Assembly (NCBI GenBank): GCA_029532625.1 | Contig: JARFXM010000009.1 | Location: 5,197,501 to 5,261,500 of the forward strand | Length of the DNA: 64,000 nucleotides | DNA from: Lomentospora prolificans | Taxonomy: Eukaryota > Ascomycota > Sordariomycetes > Microascales > Microascaceae | Reading direction: 5' to 3' | In this document: piece by piece, positions 36,345 through 48,088 of the stretch | How positions within the stretch are numbered: the first letter of the stretch is position 1 | Layout: each line of letters begins with the position of its first letter | Position numbers and translations under genes: made by a program | The notes under the pieces: generated by a model | Database searches by the model: none | Told to the model about the DNA's origin: nothing | What the model saw: only the letters and a program-made list of their open reading frames with translations

Positions 36345-36942
36345 AGCTGGAGTTTTGCACGAAGACGCGTGAATGCGCTTGGCAAGCTGGCAATTGGGGA
36401 AACTGGATGGGGATGGTGATGGATGAATAATTCTCATGATGCATCGTTTTTCTTCATAGCCCTGCGTATACATAACACTGGAAACGGCATTTGCATACTA
36501 TACTCATTATATATACTCTTTTGAAGAAGTCTAACGTTGCTGGAAAGGATTAGTGGCGTTGGAAATGGTGACATTGATGCAACTAGCGGGCGAGAGCGAC
36601 TGAATTGATCAATGAAGGATGCCGAACAGCGGCTTTTTTGGGACCCCACCAGCTCGAAAATGCTAGCAAAATGTTGCAATGCTTTGTTAAGCAAAGCGCT
36701 TTCATATATTCCCTTTTGCCTTTTTCCCCACGTAACAATTGTCGGACGACCCCGAAAAACTCTAGACAGACCTTGCATCTCCCGAGAAAACGCGAGCGCC
36801 GGTCAAATTGGGCAGGGCATCGCTGGCTTCCATTCTTCTCCTACCTCGCTTCTCCCTCGCTTCTTTCCCCCTCGTCCTCCTCTTGCTTCGTAAAGCCTTC
36901 GCCCACCTTTCTCGTAGACCCGCCGCTCCGACCTCGCTCGCC
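36345..36942. other. Intergenic region upstream of cysteine synthase
   Basis: A 598-bp spacer with the RING/SH3 gene 3' end and the cysteine synthase promoter. The 100 bases before the start are CT-rich. Nothing else is visible. Confidence 0.55.
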
Positions 36943-38242
36943 ATGTCTCAATTCCCCGTCATGCTCCGGCAAAACGTCCTGCGGAGAGGTGTGCGCACGT
37001 TCGCGACCGCCATCCCCCCGCGGGATCCTAGCGCGCGTACGATAGCCGTGTCTAAGGCGCAAGGTGTTTCCAACGGCTTGACCGAGGGTAAGGCTCTCTC
37101 TCCCCCGCCCCCCCCCCCCCCCAAACACAACGACGCAATTCCCAGTGGCTCGCACCGGCCGTGGCTCGCGTGTCGGTAGCGATAACGTGTACACGGAGCA
37201 TTTCGCCCGCTAACCGGTTTCCCTTTTCTCCTCCTCTTTCGCAGCCATCGGCAACACGCCTCTGATCCGCCTCAACCACCTCTCCAAAGAAACCGGGTGC
37301 AACGTCCTCGGCAAAGCCGAATTCATGAACCCCGGAGGCTCCATCAAGGACCGCGCGGCACTATACGTCGTCTTAGACGCCGAGGAGCGCGGGCTCCTCC
37401 GCCCCGGCGGCACCGTCGTCGAAGGCACCGCCGGTAACACGGGCATCGGTCTCGCCCACGTGTGCCGATCCCGCGGCTACAAGCTCGTTATCTACATGCC
37501 CAACACACAGTCCCAGGGCAAGATCGATCTTCTGCGCCTCCTGGGCGCCGAGGTCCACCCCGTCCCCGCCGTCGCCTTCGACAACGAGATGAACTATAAC
37601 CACCAGGCCCGCCGCCATGCCGAGAGCCTCGACAACGCCGTGTGGACCAACCAGTTCGATAACATTGCTAACAGGAGGGCCCACATCGAGACCACGGGCC
37701 CGGAGATCTGGACCCAGACTGAGGGCAAGGTGGATGCGTTTACCTGCTCTACCGGCACTGCGGGCACGTTTGCCGGCGTTACGCGGTACTTGAAGACCGT
37801 GTCCGACGGGAGGGTCAAGGCCTTCCTTGCTGATCCTCCCGGCAGCGTGCTCCACTCGTACATCTCCTCGGGCGGCAAGCTTACTGAGCGCTCCGGCTCG
37901 TCCATCACCGAGGGTATCGGCCAGGGCCGCGTGACGGATAACTTGGCGCAGGATATTGACCTCGTCGACGGCTCGCTGCACATTAGCGACGAGAAGAGCA
38001 TCAACATGGTCTACAGGTGTCTCGACGAAGAGGGCCTTTATCTCGGCGCTAGCTCGGCCTTGAATGTGGTTGCCGCCAAGGAGGTCGCCGAGAAGCTCGG
38101 CGAGGGACACACCGTTGTCACTGTTCTCGCCGATGGTGCGTATAGGTATGCCGATAGGCTGTTCTCGAGGAAGTGGTTGGAGAGCAAGAACTTGTTGGGC
38201 GCGATTCCCAAGCATTTGGAGAAGTACATTGTGTTGCCTTAG
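36943..38242 (+). CDS. Mitochondrial cysteine synthase (O-acetylserine sulfhydrylase type, PLP enzyme)
   Basis: Two exons, 36943-37087 and 37245-38242, giving 380 aa. The N-terminal ~25 residues (VLRRGVRTFATA) look like a mitochondrial presequence. The fold-type II PLP domain has the Schiff-base lysine in NPGGSIKDR, the substrate loop EGTAGNTGIG and the phosphate-binding loop STGTAGTFAG. The family makes cysteine from O-acetylserine and sulfide. EGTAGNTG, in place of the bacterial EPTSGNTG, is typical of a fungal branch whose exact substrate is less settled. There is no N-terminal heme domain and no C-terminal CBS pair, so it is not cystathionine beta-synthase. The intron holds a 15-base C run at 37108-37122. 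The 3' end faces the unknown mitochondrial gene 287 bp away. Confidence 0.92.
37108..37122. repeat. Run of 15 C in the cysteine synthase intron
   Basis: A 15-base C run inside the only intron of the cysteine synthase gene, 20 bases after the donor site. Prone to length change, and could form an i-motif or G-quadruplex on the other strand. Confidence 0.8.
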
Positions 38243-38528
38243 AGGCATTGTCACCGATGCTTTGTAACAACTCGTTGTCCTATCACTTTTTGACATACAC
38301 ATTTTATATATATATATACCAAGCAAGTTTTCTATATAAATTAAAATAAAATAAAGAAAACTCATGAATCAAAGTTTTGAGATTTTGGTCACTGTTTGTA
38401 GCGGGTGGTATATAAATGTACAAGTCTTAGATTTACATCTTCTACATACTCCCTCACTTTCATTTTTGGTTTCCCGGTATTATACACAACGGTTCCCGTC
38501 GTACACGTTTTCTTTTCTATCAGAAAAC

Positions 38529-39783
38529 TCAAGCCTTCTTCGCAATGAGCTTGTCATAGACGTCCCAGCCCCTAGCCGCCTTTACGTTTGCCGCCTTCTC
38601 GGCATCCAGGTCGCGCTTCAATATCTCCGCAATAGGCTCCAGCTTGGCCGCCAGCTCGGGCGCGACCACCTTCTTTGCTAACTCAATACCGTTGAGGATG
38701 AAGCTGCCAATGGAGATGCGGTTGGTTATGTCGAGCTTGAGATAGGCGTCATTCTCGGCCTGGAACTTGACTCGCTCGGAGGTCTTGGCATCGGGCGATA
38801 GGCTGGACTGGTGGATGTCTTTAAGGCCCCTATCGGAGGGCCAGACGTACGTGAGGGTCTCGGCGAGCTCGGCGACCTTGCCGTCCTCATCCTTGCCGTC
38901 TTGGCAGTATACCGCGCGGGCTGCGGCCGTGTGGAGGACCTGGCCGACGATCTGGGGTTCGCGGTGCAGAGGAATGCGGCCGGGCCAGGTGGGATGCTTG
39001 GCGTGGTCCTCGTTCTCCATGAGCTCCCTCAGCATGACGGCCCACGTCTTCGCCTTGGTGGTCTCCTCCTGGGCGAAGCCGCTGTTCACGGCCATCATCT
39101 GAATCCAGTACAGGATGCTATCCGCGACGGGCACAGTCCTGATCCTCAGCCCAGACTCCTTTACATTCCTCAGCGCGTCAAGAATGGCGTAGATGTTGCC
39201 CGACCGGCCGGCATTCTGGATAATATCGAAAACGTCTTTGGCTAGGATGCGGCGATCGGCGTTCCTATACCCCGCCAACAGGCGCACAAGGTTGGCCCAG
39301 TCGTCGCGGGTGGCCATGAGGCGGACAGCCTTGCGCATGAGGTCGCGGGACGCGGGGATGGTGCCCTGGTGGTAGTCGAGGGTGTCGAAGCGGTGCTCGT
39401 AGCCGTCGACCTCGATGATGATGGGATCGACCTGCAGCTTTTGGCTGTACTTTTCGTTGAAAACAATCTTGCGCTTCTTCTTGGGGAGGCGGGCGGGGAG
39501 GATAATTTTGTGGAGCATCTCGGTGAAGATGGCGTCGAGTTCGGGGTTGGAGGTCTTGTCGAAGATGACTTTGCTGGCTGGAGAAAGGCGAAGACATAAG
39601 CATGATGAGCGGACGAGGCCTGGGCATGGAAGAGGGGAATGGTTCGCCTGTCTACTTACAGAGGGGACTTGTCGTCGTTAGCATCCTCTGCTGCTGCCAT
39701 ACTTGCTGGGCAGAGGCACTCTGTATTATCCGGCTCGAGGGCGAGGCCGCCCTGAGGGCATTGACGAGAGGGTTTCGCAGCAT
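38529..39783 (-). CDS. Unknown mitochondrial protein, probably helical-repeat
   Basis: Two exons on the minus strand, 39783-39660 and 39577-38529, giving 390 aa. The first ~38 residues are basic and rich in Ala, Ser and Gln with no acids (MLRNPLVNALRAA...RMLTTTSP), a strong mitochondrial presequence. The junction joins T to CC and keeps frame into SKVIFDKTSNPELDAIF. A Lys-rich stretch (PARLPKKKRK) suggests RNA contact. The rest is predicted largely helical, with paired helices reminiscent of PPR-like repeats, but I cannot name a family. It shares a 427-bp divergent promoter with mitoribosomal bL19, so a role in mitochondrial translation or as a ribosomal subunit is a reasonable inference, no more. 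Confidence 0.8.
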
Positions 39784-40210
39784 CGCGTGTCTCTCAACCG
39801 CAGTTGGGCCCTTCTGCTCCCCAATATGTGTCGAAGAGGGGCGTCGGTTGATAAGGGAATCGCAAGGGAGGAATTGGACGTCGCTTGAACCACCCTCTCT
39901 ATACTACGTTTGACTCCTTTCGTCGATCGCGCCCGTCTCCCAAAAATTTCGAAAAATGGCACGACAGCTCCTTCCAATTCGGTAGAACCTCGCAAATCCA
40001 ACTCCCTTGATCCACAATCTCCCTTCCAATTGGCCAAACCCACCACTCCAGCCAATCAGCACCCGGAATTACATGGTCCCTCCTAACAAAGCTTCTACGC
40101 TCCATCAATTTTTCGCTTCTCCCTCGAAATCCAACATCGAGCGAGCAGCATCACCTAACGAAAGCGTCCTTTCGCGACAAAGGGCCCGCCCGCAACCCAA
40201 CCCTGCAGCC
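39784..40210. promoter_or_regulatory. Shared divergent promoter of two mitochondrial genes
   Basis: A 427-bp region between the starts of the unknown mitochondrial protein and bL19m. It is compact enough to act as a bidirectional promoter. It contains CCAAT-type sequence: two CCAATTGG/CCAATT sites and a CCAATCA near 40023-40060. The role of these boxes is inferred. Confidence 0.4.
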
Positions 40211-40944
40211 ATGAACGTATTACCGATCCGGCGGCCCTTGGGGTGCCTCAAGACCGTCCTTCGCCAGACGCGATACGCCCGCCAGATCCAGCGCACCTAC
40301 GCCTCGGAAGCCTCGTCACAACAGCCTCCGACCTCGACCGCTTCCACGACATCTCAATTCCGCCTCCGTACGTCGTCTCCGATCCCTAGTACTTCTCCCT
40401 CCCAAGCTAACACAGGAACCTCCCAGACAAACCCAAAACCCACAAACCCACCCCCTTCGCCGTCTACCCTCCCCCCCCGGCTCCCTCCACCGTAACCCCC
40501 AAAGACCCCATGCCCCCCTTCCACGCCACCTCCATCGCCTCCCTCGACCCGACCGGCGCCCGCACAGCCCTCTTCTCCAAGTCCCGCCCCGATCGCGCCA
40601 AGGTCGGCGACGTCCTCATGGTCACCACCCATCGCGGCGAACCCTTTGCCGGAGCCCTCATGCAGATCCGCCGGAGGGGCGTCGACACCGCCATCCAGCT
40701 CCGCGGGAACCTCATGAAGACTGGCGTCGAGATGTGGTTCAAGATCTACTCCCCAGCCCTCATGGGCATCGACATCATCTGGAGGAGGCCCAAGCGCGCG
40801 AGGAGGGCTCGCCTCACCTACCTTCGCAAGAAGAAGCACGATATGGGTAGCGTCGATCATCTCGTCTGGGCTTGGAAGAGGGAGAGGAGCCAGCTTCGCT
40901 CGTCTAACAAGGGCAGGCATCTGGGTACCGTGTTCGAGAGCTAA
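40211..40944 (+). CDS. Mitochondrial large-subunit ribosomal protein bL19m (Img1 type)
   Basis: Two exons, 40211-40367 and 40427-40944, giving 224 aa. The N-terminal ~30 residues (LKTVLRQTRYARQIQRTYAS) are a mitochondrial presequence. The intron, with acceptor TCCCAG at 40421-40426, shifts from a frame that ends at 40495 into the conserved one, giving KPTPFAVYPPPPAP. The L19 domain covers residues ~100-190: GDVLMVTTHRGEPFAG, ALMQIRRRGVDTAIQLR, GVEMWFKIYSP and the basic RRPKRARRARLTYLRKKKHD. bL19 lies at the subunit interface of the mitoribosome. The alternative acceptor 11 bases upstream (ACACAG) would lead to a premature stop, so the chosen acceptor rests on protein conservation. cDNA would settle it. 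Confidence 0.87.
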
Positions 40945-41608
40945 GATGGCCCACGCGCCCCTTGGCGGTGTAGCCTAGAAGGAACAAAGAGCTGAAGTGA
41001 AGTGTATGCGGGGGAAGCGTCTGTCTGTACTGGTTGTACGATGGGCGGGACTCGGAGCAGAGATCTCGGAGACGATGATGCGTATTCATCCCTTCGCTTT
41101 CGCTATGCCTCGTCTCCTTTTGTCAACAATAGTTTGTGTATAATATATAGAACCATGAATTTCTCATATCTATTCCTACATCTCACCTAATTCTCTGTGA
41201 GTCCTCGATCATATAGTAGCTATAGCCAGAATATCAGAGGGATGACTCCATGTGGAGAATGCAAAATCATGTTTTTTCGTAAAGTAGTGGTATACGATTC
41301 GTGTGCCGACCCAACGCCCGAATTCTTTGTCTATCAGGAAGATATAAATTTCCTACCTCCTCTGCTTGCAGTTTGCTCATTCCCCATTTCATCTCTCACT
41401 CCTCGAGATGAATTTTTCTTTTTTATTAAAAAAACAAAATGTAAAAGTTCAACTTCCTCCCAAATGCGCCTGTGGTCCGCAGTTTTTCTATAAGAGTTGA
41501 TAGAAAATAGGCAATATGTATATATAAATATACATATAAGAAGGAAAAAGAAAAAGTCGCTCTGTAAAGTTGGGAGCTAGGACCCGACCGCCCAACACGA
41601 GGCTCGAA
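40945..41608. other. Convergent 3' ends of bL19m and TRK1
   Basis: A 664-bp AT-rich spacer between facing genes. It includes a TATATAAATATACATATA tract around 41518-41540, typical of efficiency and positioning elements for polyadenylation. No gene is visible. Confidence 0.5.
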
Positions 41609-44587
41609 TCAGGTCCCCATGGAGGCGCGCCTTGTCCTGACTCCAGTCCCAGCATAGGTCCTAGCTCTCATCACCGGATGATGCAGGTCGGGATCTTCCT
41701 CTTCATCCGAGACTGTCACGGTAGCCGCTCTCCGCATCGGAAGATCCTGAGGATGGTGAGGGCGAGGGACGGTCTCGGCAGACAACCTCCGGTCGATCCG
41801 CGGCGGGAGGGTAGGACCAGGGTGCAGGATCTGGGCGATGATATTGGTACTTGGCCTCTCAATTGTGCGCGGCCGTGTCGACGCGGTAATACGCCTGGAA
41901 AGGGCCGTAGTGGAGCCCGTAGAGACCGCCGTGTTCATCCTCGGCAATCCTGGAACAGGCTCAGCGGCCTCCTTGGCGAACCGAGACTCGCTAGGAAGCA
42001 GGATGGCACGATCGAGCCCGTATGGTAGTCCACGGTGACGGCCACGAATCTGGGCTGCGATAATGACGAGTTTTCCGACGGTGCTGAACTGGGAACAGAG
42101 AGACGCGTCGACAGTGTGGTATCCCATGCTCAACCCAACAGTACCGTAGGCACTGACCACCTCAAACAAGATGTCGAACATATTGAATTCCTTCCGTTGC
42201 AGCTTACCACCTTCGGAAATCGCCAGTATGAAAAGCGCAAGGAAAACAAACCACAAGTCGAAAGACAGCTGACGCCGCAAGTGAGTGCCAATGTAGTTCA
42301 TCGTGCTCTTGCCCCAGCCATCATCTTCGTCGCCATTGCCGTATATACCGAGAGACCTTTCTTCGTAGACGTTGGTTCCGCGGATAGAGATGGCAATTGG
42401 GAAAACGGAGATATACATCATGATCAAGTATAGGGTCTGGACACCTGGGTGGAGGAGATTGATGGGGAAGCAAGAGAAACCTGCCGTGCGGGTAGCCGCA
42501 GCCTGGAAGAGACCATCGGCAATTCTAACGTTCCAGGGTAAATCTTCCACAACAGGGTTGTGAAGCTAAGCGCGCCGATTAGTTTAATGGTTAGGCACAA
42601 GGGCTTCGTAGAAGGGTAGCAAGAGCGAGCAAGGGGAGTACTGGAAATTGTCAAGGTACTTACATCGAGAATCAAGAAGAAGACAAGGTCGATAACATTC
42701 AAAACCACGAGGATAAGAAATAGCCACCACGTCGCGCTCGAAGGAAATAGGAGCGTAAAGCATCGACGCGGGTGATCCAAAAGGAACATTAGCTCTTCCC
42801 AAAGACCTGTACCACGCGGGACAATGCGCGACAGAGCCCAGATCATAAAACGTAGGAACACCGGGAAGCCCGTGTTGCCTGCGATAATGAGAAGCCAGAA
42901 GATCATCATGACGAATGTTGATTTCCGAAATGAGATCATGCTATCCGGCGTAAGGGTCAGGCCGAGATCCATGAAAGCCGAATTCGAGGTATAGAAGCTC
43001 CACCATGTGCGAGAGACCCCAGCCTCGTCCACCACGACGCCGTACTGCTGCTTCGCATGAATGTAAGGCAGCATGCAAACGAGTCCGAAGATTTGAAAGC
43101 CCCAGAAATAGACGACTAATAGCAAAGCGAGGGTCCGTAGTGACCGGTATTCGATACCGCCTAATTCCTCTCTCTGCTCTAGCGTCAAACCCGGAAACTG
43201 AGAATTTCGACCCGTAGTCGGTGTCCAACTGAGATAGGGCGCCTCTTCCGTGTCCTTAGCCCTAAATGGCAAGCTGATTTTTCGAAGGAATTTGTTCCCA
43301 CTAGATTGAGAAGTATCTGATTCATCACTGTCGACATGGTGAACTTTATCTTTGGATTGGAAGAACCGGGGTTTCCTGAACCGAAGAGGACCAAAGGTGT
43401 TTCCAATTGCCCTCGCTTCGTCAGCCAAATCTTCCATCACTGTCCGCTCATCATTACGGCGTGCAGCCTGGCCCCGGTCGGGTTCTTCAATGGTGATGAC
43501 GGGATTTCTGCGGCGTAGGGAGTCTGAAAGCTGCTGCGAGTTTTCGTTGTTGGTGTTCTTCTTAGGATTTTTAGGGGCATTCTTGTTCGCCTTGTCCACC
43601 TCGTCTTTATCGTCGCCACATTCGTCGTCTTCATCCGGCGTATTCTCCCCGATCTCTAGACGCGTAGGCCCTATGCCGCGCTCGGCGTCTCTAGGGTTCG
43701 GGATACGCAGGATTTCGCTATCCCTAGTGAATTTCTGTCGCTCGAGTGCAGCCAAATTCTCGTCGTCGAGGGGTTGAGGAAACTTAGTGACGTCTTGACC
43801 AACTCCATCGCTCCGCGTTACCATCGGGGCAAACGAAATGGAATGAGAATGGGTGGCAGGGCTGACCACTTCGTTATCAGTTGCCTGGTTGTTTCCGACC
43901 GTGCTATCGCTATCCCGGTCGAAGATCTTGGTGGAGAAAACGGGGGAGTCGTCAGACGGGCCTCCAGGTGTATTCGTTGTAATAGGCTCCTTAGGCCCCA
44001 GCAGGCTACCGTCATTGGCAATACGTTTTCCGGTCCCCCTTAGGATGGTAATTTTCCTTCCATTCACGCCCTTTTCAAGACGGGACGGATCACCGCCGCG
44101 AGATTTCGATCGAGAGAGGGTACCTCGTCGGGTCCGAGCATCGCGGACATGGTTTTGGAGACGCTTCTCGAACCAGTAGAGGCGGAGGAAGACAACTGAT
44201 CCATGGAGGGTAATTGGGCATGAAATCATCGGAAATATATACATGACAATTTGTTGGAAGGTATTCAACTTGTTCAGATCGACGGTATTCAGACCAGCCT
44301 GGGTATTCGCACCCGACGCGAAGAAAAGAGCGTCTACATAAGGAAGCTGTCCGTTGGCGGTACCAAAGATTAGGATTGATGCAAAGATACTCATGCCGAT
44401 GATCCAAAAATCTGAAGTAGTGTTAATAAGAAAGGCCAACTTAAGAGTGGAGAAGAATAAGGAATTGAACAGCCAACATACAATGGGCAGAAATAAAGTT
44501 GAAGTGAGGGTCTTTGCCAATAAAGGAAGGCTTGATGGCCTTGATCTGAGCCCATAGAAAGGACCCCAAGGAGTGTAGGATCTGCAT
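41609..44587 (-). CDS. trk1: Trk-type potassium transporter
   Basis: Three exons on the minus strand: 44587-44482, 44411-42664 and 42565-41609, giving 936 aa. Trk1 drives K+ uptake at the plasma membrane. The protein opens with MQILHSLGSFLWAQIKAIKP and HFNFISAHY, the first pore module of fungal Trk proteins. ASGANTQAGLNTVDLNKLN is the first pore loop. A hydrophilic cytoplasmic loop of about 340 residues follows, rich in Ser, Asp, Glu and Asn, the usual large loop between pore modules 1 and 2. Modules 2-4 are seen as FYTSNSAFMDLGLTLTPDSM, ATRTAGFSCFPINLLHPG and VSAYGTVGLSMGYH. The C-terminal ~120 residues are a charged tail. Junction 1 rebuilds SAHYFWIIG. A start at 44643 lies in another frame and was rejected in favour of the conserved N-terminus. 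Confidence 0.93.
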
Positions 44588-45943
44588 GGTGAAGGTCGTT
44601 TGTCCCAAAGATAGGATCTGAAAGTTAGTGGACCTTTGATCACGTCGTCTCGGGGCTAAGACGGTCGGATCGAAGTGTCAGCTTGGAAGGTGTTTAATGG
44701 GTGTCCGGATCTAGAGAAAGCAGTCCACGAGGTCCCAGTCACCAGCGAGGCTGAGAGCTCACTGGTTAGGTCGGCGGCGAATTGTGAGTCGACGAAGTAG
44801 GGAGTCGACGAAATGATTGAAGCAAAGCGTACGGATGGGGGCGTGTGTTAGCTGACCGCCCGTCTAAAGACAGAAGCTGATGTCGCCGATGTGCCAATGT
44901 TCATGATGAAGAGGGTCGAGCTGGGAAAGTATGGTGGGAGCGCGGAGGCACCGGGCAAAAACGAAAGCTCAGAATGGCGAAAACAGGTCGAATTGATGTG
45001 CGCCGAGGGTTGAGATGCAACTGCGGGAGGGCGAACAAGAAGATGAAGCTGAAGTCACGAAACCCGACAGTTGACGTGCTGACGACGACAACCGAGCCTG
45101 TAATCAATGATGCTGGAGCAAGTGGAGACCAGGGCTGGTGTAGGTAAGCCTGGCGACAATCGGCAGAAGGAACCTAGGTCGTATGAGGAAATTCGCTAAC
45201 CAGAGGCAAGCACAACATTTTGGCCTGGCCAGCGAACCGCAGCTGACTAGGCCAGGGGCAGCAACAGGGATCTTGAAGCTTCACAGGATGGAAGGGAGCA
45301 ACCGAGATATGACGAGGAGACGTGAGGATTGAATTTGTTCAATTGCAGCTGAGAGAAGAAATCGGGGATAGGAGGAGGGATGGGCCGAGTCAAGGAATGG
45401 AGAGGGGGCTTGGATGGCAAAATATAATATTAGGGAAAGATTACCATCCCATGGCGTGTGCCGAACTGGGCCTAGGCCGGTTGTCGTTAGAAGGTCAGCA
45501 GAATGCGCAAGCCAGCAGTTTATGAGCAACCAGACGGTAATAATACTTGGATACCTCAACCTGCCAGCTGCATACGGACCTGCTGCAACACAGATCGAAT
45601 CTCCCGAGTTAATGCTGGGAGATAAGACGACCTAACCCAAACTTCCGGGTCGGGACTGGGGGGCGTGTGGTGTTCCGGGCTAGCCAACCTTGTCATGGAT
45701 GGGTGTGCCCTGCCCTGCGCCAGCATACGTCTGTCCATCGCCAGCATCTCGAGTTTCTTCTTGGCACAATCTACCATTCTATCAGATTTTCGAGTATATT
45801 TGTTTTCTGCCAGCAATCCTCGTGTGCACAGTGCAGCTCCCTTGTATTACTTGTAGATTAACTTTGTACTTTGTGCCGATTTTCGCAGTCACGCCAGACG
45901 GTCTTACCGTTCGGCAGCAGGGACAACGCGTGCCGCGGGGCCC

Positions 45944-45963
45944 TTTTTTTTTTTTTTTTTTTT
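45944..45963. repeat. Run of 20 T
   Basis: 20 consecutive T in the gene-free stretch upstream of TRK1. A second run of 17 T lies at 46485-46501. They may mark retrocopy tails or slippage; no flanking duplication is visible. Confidence 0.8.
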
Positions 45964-46426
45964 ATACTTCCAGGGCGCTCGGCTTCGCTCTGGTCTCGTC
46001 CAACGTCGGCGTCTTCTCTTCTCAGGTGGTGACGCCGACGCCAGCCGATGACAAGGGACTAGGCAACCCTCTTGCAAGTCAGTGGTAAGGTTGTGTCGAC
46101 ATCTCAATGTCACGTCATAGAAAAAGAATGAAGAAACAAAAGAGAAACAATATCAAATCTCACCTTCATGAGACTGCAAGAAGGGAAATTCGGCATTCGG
46201 AATGTGTCCTCCCACCACGAACCAGATTATCAGCCCCCAAAATACTCAATCATCGCCTTCTCACCACCAAAAAACTTCCCAAGAGGTAACACCAAATATG
46301 CAGCCGTCTCCCAACTCCTAATAAACTAAACTCCTGCATACCGCGCAGTCGAGACAGCCGATAACAACGGCCACACCCTGCAAACCCATTCACCCAATCC
46401 GATCCGCCACACACCCTAAATTGGAT

Positions 46427-46444
46427 CTACGAAGTACTTCGTAG
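46427..46444. repeat. Perfect 18-bp palindrome
   Basis: CTACGAAGTACTTCGTAG reads the same on both strands. Its core resembles the GTAC-TTC-GTAC elements found elsewhere in the gene-free DNA of this window (see findings). Confidence 0.8.
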
Positions 46445-48088
46445 TCTCGACCTCATACCCCTCCTAGTGCCAATCCTTGCTTTCTTTTTTTTTTTTTTTT
46501 TCTCCCTTCTCTCTCCCCTTGCGGAGGCTCAATTCCCTGCCAAGAAAACACTTAGCAGCGAACATCTTTTCCCCCAGGTTTACTTTGAAACAGGCCTTTG
46601 CCCTCTTCTTTGTGCCGCCGGGCATCAGTACCCTCCACAACACACTCTCACCCGTTGCCGATCGGAGCATGATGTCACAAGCAAACGATTCAACCCACGA
46701 GAGTGCTTTCTCAAAGCGCATAAGGCGCTAAATCGTGGGGCCTAGTTGTCCTCTCAAGAAGAGAATTACGCCGATCTGACCTACAACGGAAGAGGGACGG
46801 CTCGAATAAGATTGGGCCCAAATGTCACTATCGACTAGAACGAATGTCCCCTCCCAAGCACAGCCACGACCCGGCCACGAATCATCCACTCCTCGTCAAT
46901 ATGCCTTGCTATCTGCTCACCCGATCCTCCGTCCGGAGTCCGCGCATCACCTCGTCGGCCAGCGCAGCCCGCATTGGCCTGAATGCCGGGAAAGGAGAAT
47001 GTCTTTCACGTGTGACAAAGCATCCTTTCCCTTCGTTATGCCATGCCATTCCTATCTTAATCCCGAACTCTCTGCCTCTCAATCAGCGGTGTACATGCCG
47101 CTTGCTTTCCAACGTAAGCCCCAGCTCAAGCATTGATGGAGAAATTTTTTCTTCGTCAATCTAACTTTCTGATATCTTATTGTTCTTGCGGACGAAGTCT
47201 ACGCCCGTCTGTTATTCGTCAAATAAGATCCAAGAGCTCCAGCACATGTCCTGGTCGAGCTGCTTCCGCTCACTTGTCTGCACGAGCCCTCTCTTCCTCC
47301 TTTTTCCTTTCCTGCCCCTGGCCCACGGTTCCCCGCCTCGTGGGACCCGACCCGCCGAACGTAACCCTTGAGCTGCGGTGAAGGAAGGCTTTTCCCGCGC
47401 GTCGTAGTGCTATTTATCTTAGTGTCTTGCGGTCCGAGACTGCAAGTTGATTTTACCGCTCCTGCATGTGTAGGGATGTGTCCGTCGACAAGGTGGAGGA
47501 GCTCGAGAGCTTGCTCTGCCGTGCGAAGAGTAAAACATCTCAGCTTACAACCTTCGGAGCCAGTCTGAGCTCTGGCCGGGCGCCACGGCCAGCACATCAA
47601 TCAACCCCTCCACCTCAGCCGATCACCGGCGCACGTCGGTGGAATGAGGCCCGAAAACCGCCCGAGATAAGCTGCATTGAAACAGAATTGTTTTTGATAT
47701 TCTCATTGTCTAGCCTTGTCTATCAGGGTTTCATATGCACCTGCACGCATGAGCTCGTGCGTGCAGCCGTGTAGGTATGTGCGCGTCTATGTATGTGTGT
47801 AGGTGTGAGCTGGCAGATAACCCTCGTCATGCCACTCGCCATTGTCCAATTTAGTCATATTTGTGTGTCCTGCCACCCTGTCCAACACCTGCCGGCAACT
47901 CCTGGGGAAAAGAAACAAGAGAAAAACACTCAGTATAGTACAATCAAGCAGGAATCGCGGATTGCGATCCGGGGTCTGGGAATGTGGTGGCAAATGGTTT
48001 TCCTCTCCCCTCCTTCATGCACCTAGACTCGCAGTAGCCGCCATGGCCGCTGATCCGATAGCGGGAAGCCATACCGATTGAGGAACCG

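Larger units (their letters stand above)
44588..48088. other. 3.5-kb gene-free stretch upstream of TRK1
   Basis: This stretch lies between the TRK1 start and the SSL2 stop, so it includes the TRK1 promoter and SSL2 3' end. I see no gene. It contains two long T runs (45944-45963 and 46485-46501) and the 18-bp perfect palindrome CTACGAAGTACTTCGTAG at 46427-46444. The short frames at 46464-47164 are low-complexity and I reject them. Confidence 0.55.

Noticed and set aside
37373..38365. A 330-codon minus-strand reading frame
   Set aside because: It is antisense to the cysteine synthase exon, which is strongly GC-biased at third positions. No family resemblance.
44590..44643. Upstream ATG at 44643 for TRK1
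   Set aside because: Its frame only opens into the Trk frame by running through an intron. The ATG at 44587 gives the conserved MQILHSLGSF opening.
46464..47164. Short frames on both strands near the T runs
   Set aside because: They include homopolymer-coded Phe or Lys stretches and lack conserved sequence.
47985..47993. GGTGGCAAA, matching the Rpn4 proteasome element
   Set aside because: It lies beyond the SSL2 stop, about 5 kb from the proteasome gene start. It is most likely a chance match.
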